Below are positions 1-11,236 of a stretch of DNA of 64,000 nt, in pieces. Position numbers and translations under genes: made by a program. Source of the stretch: Nemophila menziesii (Eukaryota > Streptophyta > Magnoliopsida > Boraginales > Hydrophyllaceae); assembly GCA_029959085.1 (NCBI GenBank), contig JARWIR010000005.1, forward strand, positions 4,962,501-5,026,500. Reading direction: 5' to 3'. The notes beneath the pieces were generated by a model. The model was given only the letters and a program-made list of their open reading frames with translations, ran no database searches and was not told the origin of the DNA. Each line of letters opens with the position of its first letter. Within the stretch, counting starts at the first letter, position 1.

Positions 1-3000
1 CCTTTATTCAGATTACCCTCACCTGTTTTAATATTAAGTATATCATTATCCTTTTCCTTCAGCTCATTCAGATCAGAGTTTGCATCATCAGGAAGATTTT
101 TATATTTGAATTCTCTACAACTTTTAGCAGCTGACTGAGCAGTAAATAAAGGATCAGGCTCAATACCATTAAAGATAAAGTTGTTCCTGCCTTTCCAAAT
201 GAACCAACATAGGTAGCTGATAAACTCAGCCACATCAATGTTATTATCATTTGTATCATTACCATTCTTAATAATATTCAGGAACCAATCACACAAATTA
301 TTTGTGCTTTCATTACGAGTATGAAGGGACAGCGGAGAGGCAAACCATGTAGCACGAGCCCAAGGACAAGCAAAGAACAAGTGTTCAATAGTTTCATCCT
401 CCAAATTACATATTTTACAAACCTTTGTTTTAATACAATGTTTCTGATAAAGAATTTCTCCAGTAGGAAGTATATTTTTCAGGCTTTTCCACATAAAATT
501 TTGGACTTTAGGAATAGTTTTCATAGCCCATATAACCTTCCAAACCTTTGGGTCCAGATTATAGCTTGAGGATGGGCCTTTAATATTATTATTCTCAATA
601 AAAGAGTCAGAAAGTTTTTTCAAGTGGTGATAGGCTTCTTTAACAGTATAATCACCATCTTTGGACAAGTTCCAAATTAAAAAGTCTTTACAATCAATTA
701 AAGGGATGGGTATGTTACAGATTACTTTACTAACTTGAGGGGAGAAGTTCTTTTCAACAAGATTGATATTCCAACTATTATCAATTTTATTAATAAATTC
801 TCCAACAACATTTATATTATTATCAAAGGGTTTAATACAAGTTTTCATATTAGTAATCCAAACCTCTTTCTGAACTTGAATATTTGCACCATTACCAATT
901 TTCCAAGCAATATTATTTTCAAAAACTTTTCTGCCATATAAAATGCTTCTCCAACCCAAAGATGGGGCATAGCCAATTTTGGCGTTAATAAAATTATCAT
1001 TAAAGTAGTATTTTCCTTTAAGAAGTTTAGCAATTAAAGAATGTTCATTATGGAGAATGTACCAAGCTTGTTTACCAAGCAAAGCTTGGTTCATTAAGTT
1101 AATATCTCTAAATCCGAGCCCTCCATGCAATTTTGAGGAGCATAGAGAATTCCAATTTTTAAAGTGGATACTCTTTTTATTATTTTTTCCCCACCAAAAT
1201 CTAGCAATAGTATTATGAATGGTATTATGAATGGTATTACAAATATTTTAGGAAGTAAAAAAGTAGACATCAGGTAGTTGGGTAGGCTTTGTAGAACAGC
1301 TTTAATCAAAGTTTCTTTCCCACTATCAGATAGAAATAGAGTTTTCCAATTTTCAACTTTATTAACAATTCTTTCAATTATCCAATCTAAATCCCTGGAT
1401 TTATTTCTGTTCCAGTCAGTAGGTAGGCCCAAATAAGAGCCTAGCGAATCTTTTTCTTTCATATCAAGTTTATTAGTCATAAAATATCTAATGTGAGCAG
1501 GAGTATTAGTGCTAAAAAGCACATTACATTTATCTTTATTAAGAGTGAGCCCTGTAGCTTTTTCATAATCAGACATCAACTTATTAAAGGTTAAAACATC
1601 CTTAAACTCTGCTTTAAGGAAGAAAATGCTGTCATCAGCAAAAAGCAAGTGAGTAATTGTAGGACAATTCCTCCCAATTTTAAAACCATCAAGAAGTTTT
1701 TTATCAACTTTTTCCTTAACCAAAGAATTGAGAGTTTGCGAGACAATGCAAAACAGAAAAGGGGACAAAGGGTCCCCTTGTCTTAACCCTCTAGTTGGTT
1801 TACTAATTGGATAATCTTTACCATTAATAAGGATTGAATAAGAGACAGAAGTTATACATTCCATAATATTTTCAATCCACTTTTTATGAAAACCCATTTT
1901 AATAAGTAATTGTTCCAAAAAATCCCATTCAATGAATTCATAGGCCTTCTTAACATCGGCTTTTATTGCAAGGTAATATTTTTTGGTAGTTTTTTTTCTT
2001 TTCAGAAAAGTAATTATTTCATGAGAAATTAAAATATTTTCTTGAATTTTCCTCCCTGGTATAAAGCCAGATTGGTTTTCATCCACAATAAAAGGCATAA
2101 TAGGTTTAAGCCTATTCACAAGAATTTTAGAAATAATTTTATATATAAAATTAGTACAGCTGATAGGCCTAAAGTGTTGAACCTCAGAAGGGTGGTCAGT
2201 TTTAGGTATGAGAGCTATGAAAGTCTGATTTATTTGCTCCAAGCTAGCTTTATTATTCCAAAAATCATTGATTATCCTCATCACATCAATTTTTATAATA
2301 TTCCAGTAAGTTTTAAAAAATATTCCAGTAAACCCATCAGGGCCTGGAGCTTTATTCAGACCCAGCTCCCAAATAGCTGACCTAGCTTCATCATGGGAAA
2401 TAGGCTTTATCAAACCAATATTCATGTTTTCATTAATACAAGGTTTAATAATTTGAAGGATATCCTCAAAGTTTCTATTGCCCACAGATTTAAAAATAGA
2501 GTTATAATAGTTAACAAAAACATCCGAGATGTCTTTTTCCTTATCCACCCAAGTTCCAGTAGAGTTTTTAATAAGTTTAATAGTATTTCTTTTCCTCCTG
2601 CTCTTAGTACTAGCATGGAAGTAGGAAGTATTTTTATCCCCTTTTCTCAACCAAAGAACTCTGGATTTATCTTTCCAGTATTGTTCTTCCCTATCCCATG
2701 CTAGCTCAATTTTTTTAAGGATGTTATTATATTCATCCCAAACTCCTTCATTAGTAACTCCATCAGAAAGAATTTTAAGTCTTTCCATAAGCTCATTAAT
2801 CACTTTTCTATTATTATTAAATTTAGCTCTATTCCAACAATTTAGTTTTCTTCTCGTTATATTCAATTTATGATTCATAACATTGATAGGAATACCCCTC
2901 AGGTTATTATTATCTGTCCAAACTTTATTAACAATATTTAGACAATCAACTTCATTTGTCCAGAAAGACTGAAAATAAAACCTTTTCTTTTTAGTATTGT

Positions 3001-3694
3001 TCTCAATATCTTTATGCAGTATTAAGGGACAATGATCAGAACCCACAGCAGGTAAGGCTGCTATCCAAGCATTTGGATAAACATCAGACCAATTCTTGTT
3101 AATCAAACCTCTATCAAGGATGCATTTAACAATTTTATCACCCAGCCTTCTATTTGTCCAGGTGAAGTGGCAACCATGTCTTGGAATTTCTTCCAAGGCA
3201 TTATTATTTATAAATTTACAAAAACTTTTCATGCTTTTCTTATTAATTTTAGTGCCTCCCAATTTTTCAGAGAAGTCTCGGATCAAATTAAAATCACCTA
3301 AGAACATACAAGGTAGATTCTTATCATTGCATTTATAGAATTTGTTTATAACATCACACTTATTATCCTCAGAGGGGGCACCATACACATAAATATATTT
3401 GACAATAGTACCCTCATTAATAATAGTTTCAATATAGTTTTCATCAGCATTAAGGATTTTAATATCAATATCATGTTTAACGAGAAGAACTAAACCCCCT
3501 GCCAGTCCCACGGGATCAAGTTGGAACTTAATATTCATATTCAGAGAAGTAGCAAGTTTAGTAATGTAAACAAGTTTTTGCTTAGTTTCAGTTAGAAAAA
3601 TTACCTCAGGATTATGTTTAGCACACAAATCCCTTAGGGTCTGGACTGTCAAAGGGTTGCCAAGCCCTTGACAGTTCCAGCTAATTTGCATCAT
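1..3694 (-). pseudogene. LINE ORF2: endonuclease-RT-zf-RVT polyprotein, one frameshift
   Basis: Starts at ATG 3694 (a second ATG at 3691). The AP-endonuclease domain begins with SWNCQGLGNP and has the catalytic E in FLTETK, GDFNLI and the SDHCPLIL histidine. The reverse transcriptase has NKAPGPDGF, GLRQGDPLSPFLF and the catalytic FADDSIFFL. The frame breaks at about 1248: one T is missing just after the LLPKIF codons. Beyond it the correct protein continues in the next frame (ARFWWGK, HGGLGF, then the zf-RVT motif VCKICN..EHLFFAC near 360-425), open to base 1. A 12-bp tandem duplication (TATTATGAATGG, 1211-1234) lies beside the frameshift but is in frame itself. Apart from the single indel the copy looks intact. 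Confidence 0.88.
3689..3694 (-). other. ATGATG stop/start overlap between LINE ORF1 and ORF2
   Basis: On the minus strand the junction reads CAATGATGCAA. The ORF1 stop TGA (3693-3691) is nested between two in-frame ORF2 ATGs (3694-3692 and 3691-3689). The endonuclease domain starts immediately, so ORF2 translation probably begins here by termination-reinitiation. The open frame upstream to 3730 starts with TTG and is unlikely to be used. Confidence 0.8.
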
Positions 3695-5577
3695 TGAGCG
3701 TGAAGAGATTGTTGAGGGGCAATCTCGCAAACCCTATAAGCTTGAATAATAGCAACCATATCTTCATAAGCCGCTACCTGCTCGTTTCCGGCGGCAACAT
3801 GACTTGAATATCTCGATTTTTCAATTGAGAGAAGATGTTCAATACGAGTATTAAGACTTTCAACTAAATTAAAATCCAAATTTTCTTCAAATTCAAGACC
3901 CCTTTTTTCAATTTTAGTGCGAAAACTCCAGATGCAAATTCTTTTAATATCACGAATCTTCTCCACCCTCTCAGCATGTTTCAATTCTTTTACTAGTTGA
4001 TTCTTTGCTTTATAATTAATACCAGGCACTTTTGATTTTTCTTGCGAAGAGATCAGTTCTTCGAGAAATTTTAGATATTTTCTATCTTTTTCTGCCGGCG
4101 TTTCTTTTTTAGGTTTTTGGGTAATGATGATGATTGCCGGAGATTTAGAAGGTGTTAAAGTAATCGGAGTAGGTGTAAAGGGTATCGGAATGGTTTTTTG
4201 GATAGGAGTGGTAAAAGCTGAAGTGGGAGAGGTGATTTGATGTGTTAGAGGCGGAAAAGGTATGGCGGAGGAGTTTGGATTGACTGGCGTCAGAGTGATA
4301 ATAGGGTTAGGTGTAGGGGATGGGCTTGGATTAGATTGTGAACAGATATGAGATCCACTTTTAAAATTCGGGTCAGAAGAAAAGACCGTATTACCCTCCA
4401 CATTAATAGGTACATTAAAGTTCTCTTGAGGGCAAGGAAATAAATTCCTTTTATCAGCAAATAAAAAATCAATAGAAAATTTAGTATCCGAAGGTACAAT
4501 ATTCATAGCTTGAGGTACTATCTTCCTTATAGCATTAAAATTGAAGATTTCTTCCTTAACCATATTATCTTCACCAATTTTTTTCCAGTCAACATTCTTA
4601 TTGAAATGAGGAAACATATGATTTTCATCAGTTGTTTCATAACAGAAGATACCTTTCATTCGAGTGTATTGAGCCATAAGTTCAAAAGAACTACTTGGCT
4701 TTAGAAGAATAAATTTACCAGCACAGTAAGTTGATTTCAAGAACCATTTTAAAACTTCTCCATCTTTTACATTAAATTTCTTAGCAACTTTTTTATGCAC
4801 CACTTCTTTTATTTCGATTTCTTTCTCTTTTCCTTTACTAGATGAAGGAATATTTCCAACTAAATTAATACTCATAGCTCCTCTCGTTGAAATTTTTATC
4901 CAGCTTCCCAATCTCGGTATTACTTTCTTTGGATTATTACAGTATTTTTCTTCATGATCAAAAAATCCACAAGCATAACACACTTGGCCCAGATTTTCGA
5001 ATTTAAACTTAATATTATGAGCAGTAGTTTCCGATTCCCAGAACTTAAAACCAGATAGGATTGGTTTTGACAGATTCCAATCAACAAAAATTCGAGTAAA
5101 TGATTTATCAGAAAGAATTTTCTCTGCTGGGAGTTGAATGATTAGTACTTTACCAATGGTATTAAAGAATTCTCGTATACTATCCTCATTTAATACATCA
5201 ATAGGCAAGCCATAAATGCGCAGCCATAGAGTAGTGTTTTTAATACGATTGTTTCCCGTTTTAATAGGATCCGAAATGGCAAAGTGCTTTCCAAATACTG
5301 TCCAAGGTCTACGATTCCAAATACTCTTTTTATCCTTGCCATTAGAAAGTTTGATACAGAACTCATTAATACCCGATTTTTCAAGCTGTACCTCTTGTGA
5401 TAATTTCCAATGTTTGTTAATATGAGTATTAATCAGACCCATGTTTATTACTTTCTTGTTTAATAATTTCCCATACAGAATATGAGTTTCAAGCATCTTA
5501 TATTCAGAGTTATGCTTGGATGAAATCACAAGACTACCACTCTTAGCATTCGGGTGTTTAGAAGAGAAGAACTCCAT
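3691..5577 (-). CDS. LINE ORF1: DUF4283 / CCHC nucleic-acid-binding protein
   Basis: About 628 residues from the first ATG at 5577 (the open frame extends to 5592, but only through a TTG). The N-terminal half has the DUF4283 pattern common to plant LINE ORF1 proteins, including the GLPIDVLNE segment. It is followed by one intact zinc knuckle (CYACGFFDHEEKYC, C-x2-C-x4-H-x4-C) near residue 210. A Pro/Ser/Thr-rich linker follows (roughly residues 415-480), then a charged, probably helical C-terminus. By family knowledge it binds element RNA and acts as chaperone in the retrotransposition particle. The stop TGA overlaps the ORF2 start. No internal stop is seen. Confidence 0.88.
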   Translation of the reverse strand: MEFFSSKHPNAKSGSLVISSKHNSEYKMLETHILYGKLLNKKVINMGLINTHINKHWKLSQEVQLEKSGINEFCIKLSNGKDKKSIWNRRPWTVFGKHFAISDPIKTGNNRIKNTTLWLRIYGLPIDVLNEDSIREFFNTIGKVLIIQLPAEKILSDKSFTRIFVDWNLSKPILSGFKFWESETTAHNIKFKFENLGQVCYACGFFDHEEKYCNNPKKVIPRLGSWIKISTRGAMSINLVGNIPSSSKGKEKEIEIKEVVHKKVAKKFNVKDGEVLKWFLKSTYCAGKFILLKPSSSFELMAQYTRMKGIFCYETTDENHMFPHFNKNVDWKKIGEDNMVKEEIFNFNAIRKIVPQAMNIVPSDTKFSIDFLFADKRNLFPCPQENFNVPINVEGNTVFSSDPNFKSGSHICSQSNPSPSPTPNPIITLTPVNPNSSAIPFPPLTHQITSPTSAFTTPIQKTIPIPFTPTPITLTPSKSPAIIIITQKPKKETPAEKDRKYLKFLEELISSQEKSKVPGINYKAKNQLVKELKHAERVEKIRDIKRICIWSFRTKIEKRGLEFEENLDFNLVESLNTRIEHLLSIEKSRYSSHVAAGNEQVAAYEDMVAIIQAYRVCEIAPQQSLHAQ

Positions 5578-5996
5578 AGGAACAGAGAACAAAGAAAAGA
5601 GAGAAGGAAGAAGAGAGAGAAAACGAGACAGAAGAAAGAAGAGAAAAGGAGAGAAGAAACCTGGAAAATCTTGTTCAGATGATGAAGAGGACGGTGGTTC
5701 AAAGGTGGAAATGGGTTTTCTGATGGTGGTGGGTGGTGGGTTTATTTGGTATTGGGATTAGTGCCTGAGAGCACATTTTATTTGGTACTGAGTAAATGAT
5801 ATACACTTTTTTCCTTTTTTTTCTTTTTTTAACATGAGAGGTCTAGAAGACCACGAACTTTTAAGATATAGACCGTTCATCAATGTTTGTTGCAATTTCT
5901 AAAATTAGATATTTAAAAAAAATTGTCCACTTAAAATACCAAGGAACTTTTTTATATTTTCTACCAATTTTAACCTTATTTTATATTTTAAAAGAT

Positions 5997-7679
5997 GGGT
6001 GAATTACCTAAGGGGTCTTGGGGACCATCTTAGTGTCATATAGGAACCAAGTGGATTATCTGTTCTACTTAGAGGCCTCAAAACTGACAAATACCTTTAC
6101 TACCCTTATTGTGTATATAAGACAAAAAAATAAATTCTTCTCTCTCCTCCATTACCATTAGTCTCTCTCTCTCTCCTCCATTATCATTAATCTCTCTCCT
6201 CCTTTATCAATTTTTCTCTCTCCTCTTTCATTAACTATTAATAAATTCCAGCTCTGACCTCCGACCTCCGACCACCGCCGGAAAAAGTACTGAGCATAAA
6301 GTACTGAGCATGGAAAAAGTACTGAGCATGGAAAAGTACTGAGCATAAAGTACTGAGCATGGAAAAGTACTGAGCATAAAGTACTGAGCGTGAAAAAAGT
6401 ACTGAGTATCAGAAAAAATTGCTGATTATTCGGATTTTTTTATTGAGTAAATATACTGAGCATGCTCGTTTAATCAATAAAAGTGCTGAGCATGCTCGTT
6501 TAATCAATAAAAGTGATGAGCATTTCTCGTATAAATCAGTAAAATTGCTGAGCATTTCTCGTATAATCAGTAAAAGTGCTTAGCATTTAGACAAAAGTAT
6601 AGAGTTTAATACAAAATCTATTTTACATTACAAAAATAAAATTATTACAATAAAAAAAAGAAAAATAAAATAAGTTGACCCATTTGAGCAGCCACTGATT
6701 CCTTCTCTTCTTCTAATTTTCCAAGTTCTTGTTAGTTACTAAGTACGTTCATCACTTTATTATTTTAAATTTCAACTCATTGCTTGTATCTTCAAGACCT
6801 TCATGGTTTCCTGACCAAATACATCACTTTATCGATAAAAATGCTTTAAGTACATAACAATTAATCTCTAGAAAACAATTCTGCTATTTTCCTATTTCTT
6901 GATTTCCCACGAATTCAAATTTGTCTTTATATTTCATCTTAATTATTCAGCAAGCAGATTACTAAATCATACGCTATCCATTAATCTCAAACATTAATTA
7001 TTTAGAAATCAAAAAAAACTAAAAAGACTCTTCACAGTAGATCCGATTTACTGAGCATACCTAATTCACCATAGAAGCCATGAAAGAATGGAGGAAGGCG
7101 GCGTCTTCGACAAATCACAACCATGAACGGACAGATCTTGAAGCTCCGATCCCAGCGGCGGTCATCGGAGGACATGTCTTCTCCAGCGTCTCCTAGAAGA
7201 ACATTGTTCTCCAGATCTTCTCCAACAGACATATGTTGGTTTTGAGCTCGAGGACGGAAAATAGATCGGCGGCACCACCACGAACGCAGCAACACCACCA
7301 CCTCGCACCACCGCGAATATCCATGAACGGCAGCATCACCTCGCACTACCGCGGATCTCCACGAATGACAACACCACCACCGCAAATCTCCAGATCCACC
7401 GCCGCGAATCACCACGAAAGACTTTTCACGTGAAGGATAAAAGAGACGTAGGAAAGAGAAATAAAATAGAGAGGAGAGAGAATGTGTTTTAGGTTTAAAA
7501 AATATTTCTGACCAATTAAATATATATAGAGAAAAAAAATAAAGAAAAGGGTAGAAATGTAATTAGATTTTTTGGGTATAGTGTTAATTTTTGTTGTGGC
7601 CTTTAGTAAGAAGACAGAATCCACCCAGTCTTGTTGGGTCTTGAGGTGGTGTCTTCAAGACCTCTTGGGTAATAATCTC
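5997..7679 (+). mobile_element. Non-autonomous Mutator-like element, copy A (1683 bp)
   Basis: Flanked by a perfect 9-bp duplication TTAAAAGAT (5988-5996 and 7680-7688). The left end is GGGTGAATTACCTAAGGGGT; the right end read inward is GAGATTATTACCCAAGAGGT. Both continue as CTTG, so the terminal repeats are clearly paired though imperfect. Inside, in order: CT-rich stretch, a short CCGACC tract, an array of AGTACTGAGCAT (6286-6420), an AT-rich centre, a GC-rich segment full of CCACCACC (7080-7430) and a right arm ending GTCTTCAAGACC. No transposase is encoded. A 9-bp target duplication is the Mutator superfamily signature. Confidence 0.85.
6286..6420 (+). repeat. AGTACTGAGCAT array in MULE copy A
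   Basis: Eight tightly spaced copies of AGTACTGAG(C/T)(A/G)T separated by 2-6 bases (mostly AA or GGAAA), followed to about 6600 by looser GCTGAGCAT(T/G)CTCG units. The AGTACT core is self-complementary. The related copies B and C carry GAGTACTC arrays at the equivalent position. Confidence 0.85.
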
Positions 7680-7859
7680 TTAAAAGATTATCATAATTAA
7701 ATTCATTTACTTAGTTGGTTGAAGGTAGTTTAGTAAATATAGAAGAAAATAATTACTTTTCTTAATCTGTGTGGAAAAAAAAGTATGACAAACATTGATG
7801 GACGGAGGAAATATTAACAACTTAAAGTAACTCTAGGCATAGCCCAACCGCAACGGTCT

Positions 7860-8480
7860 CTTGTCAAGTGACGCAAAGTCCATCTGGTGGGTTTGTGTAC
7901 TAAGTTGAATTATCCGTGCTATTTGCTCCATACTTTGTTAACCAATCTGCGCACATATTTTCTTCGCGGTAGCACCGATTTAGCTCAAAGAGATCTCTAG
8001 GTGTCAATATATCACGACAGGCCTTTATTATGTCATCCGAAAGGGCCCCTGAGTTCACACCGCCCTTCACTAGCGCGTGCAACTCACGCGAGTCAGTTTC
8101 TATGAACAAGGAGGAGAGGCCCCGATATACCGCCATTTTTTACCCGAAATGTAATGCGAGCAACTCCTCTTCCAAAGTCGTAGGCGCACCATTCCCGCAA
8201 AACCTCCCAAGTACTTCCTTTTGCTGTTTCGGAATAATTCCCCTACCCAGACATTGATCTATCCGAGTTAAAGGAACCATCAACATTAAGTTTGATCCCG
8301 TTTATCGTTTTTTCCCATTTTACGAGCATACTTTTCGCCGAGATTATTATCCCGCCATCACATTCAACACCCCCACACCATTATATAATCATTCGCCGCA
8401 TTGCAAATAATTACTTTTAGCTCACTATTTGTTTTTCTTCTTGCCTCTTCTTCGAATAGTCTCTTATTTCTAGCGACCCA
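7860..8480 (-). pseudogene. LINE RNase H fragment
   Basis: The open segment 7900-8136 ends the domain: LFIETDSRELHALVKGG and a C-terminal ENMCADWLTKYGA, the RNase H pattern at the end of plant LINE ORF2. Upstream (to about 8480) the translation continues with EELLALHFG, the Glu-containing helix, interrupted by a stop. It resembles the RNase H domain of the neighbouring LINE (14.0-14.5 kb) but lies on the opposite strand. Confidence 0.7.
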
Positions 8481-8666
8481 CCTTTACATGTATACTTATT
8501 ATATATATTTGAATTTTCTAAAATAGTAGATAGAAAAAAATTAATTAAAATTGAGGAATTAAATTATTGAGTCATGTACCTTTTCAATCTCTAGATCTTG
8601 AAACATCACTTATATATACAGCACGAGTGGGGACTATACAACAAGCACTAGCTCCTTCAATCCAAG

Positions 8667-10557
8667 ATGACGGACCCACCCAAAGAGAAGTCGTCGGTCA
8701 GTGAGATAGATGACATGCGGGTGAAGCAAAGGCTACAGACTTATAGCCTAATAATGGGGCTTTTGCGGAGCAATTCCCTAGTCTAGTTGCAGCAATGAAA
8801 CCAATCGATTAACCAAGCGAGCGCGTTCGACATAAACTTTAAGTTTCTATGAGCATAAAAGGATTGTTGAAACGAATTTGCAAAAAGGAATCCCACTCCG
8901 CTTTAACGGGTACGAATGTAGTTATCCCTGCCTTAGTTGATTTTAATGGGAATAGGAGTAGAAAGAATTGGTTTGAGGAAGATAGGAACTTTATTTCAAT
9001 GATTGAAGCTGATGTATTTCTTGAGGATTGTGAGTATCCGCAAGTTGTGAGGTTTAGAAAGGAAATTATTAAAGTTATTGAAGTGTGAAGTAACACTGTA
9101 GTAATTCGGCTCTTGGGTTTTAAAGTGGGTTACAACTATTTGGCGTCGAATTGGGACAAATTTGGAGTCCGAAAGGATTGTTTGAGCTTATGGATCTTGG
9201 TCAGGGTTATTTCATGGTGAAATTCTCCAGTAGGGATGACTTAAACTTTGTGTTAGGGGTGGACCATGGATTATTTATGATCTTTACTTGGTTGTTTGGG
9301 AGTGGGAACTTGATTTTAAACCTCACGAAGCGCCGATTACAACCACTACTGCCTGGGTTAGAATATCGAACGTGGGAATGCAAAATTATACGACTCATAT
9401 TCTGAGAAAGATGGGATACATAATAGGAAAGACGGTCCGGATTGATCAACTTACTAAAACCAGAAAAAGAGGTAATTACGTGAGACTTGTCGTTGAACTT
9501 GACCTAAACAAATTGTTAGTTCCTAAAATCCACATAGGGGGAGATTTGTAAAGTCTAATATGAGGGTTTACACATGATATGCTTTGAATATGGGCGGTTT
9601 GGCCATCGGGAAGATAAATGTCCCATAAATGAACCTCAAAAAGGGATAGTAGAGATTCTAGAGTTTAGGAGCGAGAATTTAGTATCTCGTAAGGAGGTTA
9701 GCCCGGTCGTAGAGGAACAACCAACGCATGGCGAGTGGATGGCAGTACAAAGAGGAGGTGTGAAATTGGGGATGAGAAAACTCAATATTAATAATTTTAC
9801 TGTTAATAAAAGGGGTAGGTTTGGGTCTCAGGTCAAGATTTGAGGCTCTGCTAGTTTCGGAGAACAAGATAAATATTGGTGGGGAGCATAGTGGAGTTTG
9901 GAACCAAGCTAGAAAATAGAATATGGTTGGGTCAGCTAAATAGATGGGTCAAAATGGTGCTAACAATAAAAAGCACAGGGACGGGGTCTCGAGCCATAGA
10001 ATTATTACATGTACGCACTTTAAAAAATTGAAGAAATTAAATATCAGTGCGGAAGCGAGTAATATATTTAATATGGAATTGGACGTGGAGAGTGTGAGGT
10101 TCATAGCGGGTGAGAACACTTCAGTTGGGGCAAATAGATTAATTGGGAGCAATAAAGATGCGCGCGAGAAGATAGGGGCGGAAGTGCAATTATTGGAAAA
10201 TAAGGAGAAGGGCATGAATTAATTAAGGACAAAAACTTTAAGGGGCGCGAGTTGGATTTTGATTCGACAGGGGAAAATAATAATACTCAACAGGGGCTAA
10301 GCTCTAAAGCTATTACAAATACACCTTATGAGATAGCTGGGGAGGATGTTGTACCTACTGTGAGCGAGTTGGAAATCGACCCACGACCAGCGCTGATGCG
10401 GTTAGATAAAGATCGCCTCCAAGCCAATGATAACATGATGAGCGATTATCAGATTTTTAGCCAAGTCGAGGAGACTTCAGGTCTGAGTGAAGAACATAAT
10501 GCGAATGGGCAGGGGACATCCAAAGATGTCTTGGACATGATCATGGAGTCCTAGTAC
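8667..10557 (+). pseudogene. LINE ORF1 remnant (DUF4283, mutated zinc knuckle)
   Basis: Begins MTDPPKEKSSVSEIDDMRVK at 8667 and soon hits a stop. The DUF4283-like part reads in several frames between 8849 and 9551 (for example TAWVRISNVGMQNY and a GKTVRIDQLT motif). At 9574 the zinc knuckle is CFEYGRFGHREDKC: the second Cys is Tyr, so zinc binding is probably lost. Open pieces run to 10554, with the last stop TAG directly before an LTR-like insertion. Function is assigned by family only; the gene is dead. Confidence 0.7.
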
Positions 10558-10558
10558 T

Positions 10559-11236
10559 TGATGTCTCCCTATTTGTGATATAATAATCTAGGTTGGAGAC
10601 ATCATTTTAGGTGTTTATGAGTAATTAATTATAGATTTTTATTTGTATTTTGATATTTTCTTATTTATTGTCTTGATTTGATGATTTATTAATTTTATAG
10701 CATATTTGGTTTAATTTGTGTGTTAATGTGAAGCTTTCAAGATTTGTGGAAATCAATTAGATCTCAAATAAATTCTAAAGAGATAAGGAAAGAAGATATG
10801 GAAGTAATTAAGAGATAAAAGCTGCCAAGTAAACCTGAAATTCTGCAGCCACGTCCACTAAAGTGAAGATAACTTCAAATCGGCTGAGAATTTGGATAAG
10901 CAATCAATAGAGAAAGTGTAGATATATTTGTTGTGGTCGTTTAGATATAATGTAGGCGAAAATCAGACCAATTACGACCAAAACAATACAACAATATCTA
11001 TCCTATCTCCTATATTTTAGGAAATGAATTTGAATTGGAAAAGGAGCCCAATTACTTGCCTTCTACTCCAAGATTTCGACCTAGGGTCTTCTTAACCCCT
11101 ATAAATACACTTTTTAATCATTGTAAACATGTCATTGTTTGTCCTTGCTCAGTTCTAAACCTTAGGTCAATCCTTAGCCATTCAAGAGAAGCAACAAGGC
11201 CTGTAAAGAGGAAGACAAGAAGTGATGCACGCTAAC
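10559..11236 (+). mobile_element. LTR-like fragment inside LINE
   Basis: Starts TGATGTCTCC and is similar along its length to the element starting at 16296. Shared parts are the inverted repeat TGATGTCTCC..GGAGACATCATTTTAGG, TGAAGCTTT, a CTGAAATTCTGCAGC segment and a CTATAAATACA TATA-like box (11099-11109). It stops abruptly at 11236, where the LINE RT resumes, and the LINE endonuclease and front of RT are missing. An insertion followed by a deletion spanning its right side is the simplest explanation. Confidence 0.55.

Larger units (their letters stand above)
1..5757 (-). mobile_element. L1-type LINE, nearly complete, runs off left edge
   Basis: A plant L1-clade non-LTR retrotransposon read on the minus strand. 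It has a pyrimidine-rich 5' leader (about 5757 to 5578), ORF1 (nucleic-acid binding), then ORF2 (endonuclease, reverse transcriptase, zinc knuckle). The RNase H part and 3' end lie beyond base 1. The 5' boundary is set only by the end of the CT-rich leader; no target-site duplication can be tested because the 3' end is missing. It looks young: ORF1 is open over its whole length and ORF2 carries a single visible lesion. Confidence 0.9.
5868..7810. mobile_element. Stowaway-like MITE interrupted by MULE copy A
   Basis: Inverted repeats GACCGTTCATCAATGTTTGT (5871-5890) and, reading inward from 7806, CCGTCCATCAATGTTTGTCA match at about 18 of 22 positions. The right end continues as TTTCCTCCGTCC, the usual plant Stowaway (Tc1/mariner) terminus, with TA on both sides. 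Without the 1.68-kb MULE and one copy of its target duplication the element would be about 250 bp, a normal MITE size. Boundaries are good to within a few bases. Confidence 0.6.

Noticed and set aside
1094..3730. ORF2 start at 3730 of the first LINE
   Set aside because: The first codon there is TTG; the endonuclease homology and ATGA overlap support ATG at 3694.
5761..5774. GTGCCTGAGAGCAC as a possible Helitron 3' hairpin
   Set aside because: The stem is only four base pairs and no CTAG follows at the right distance; it lies at the LINE leader end.
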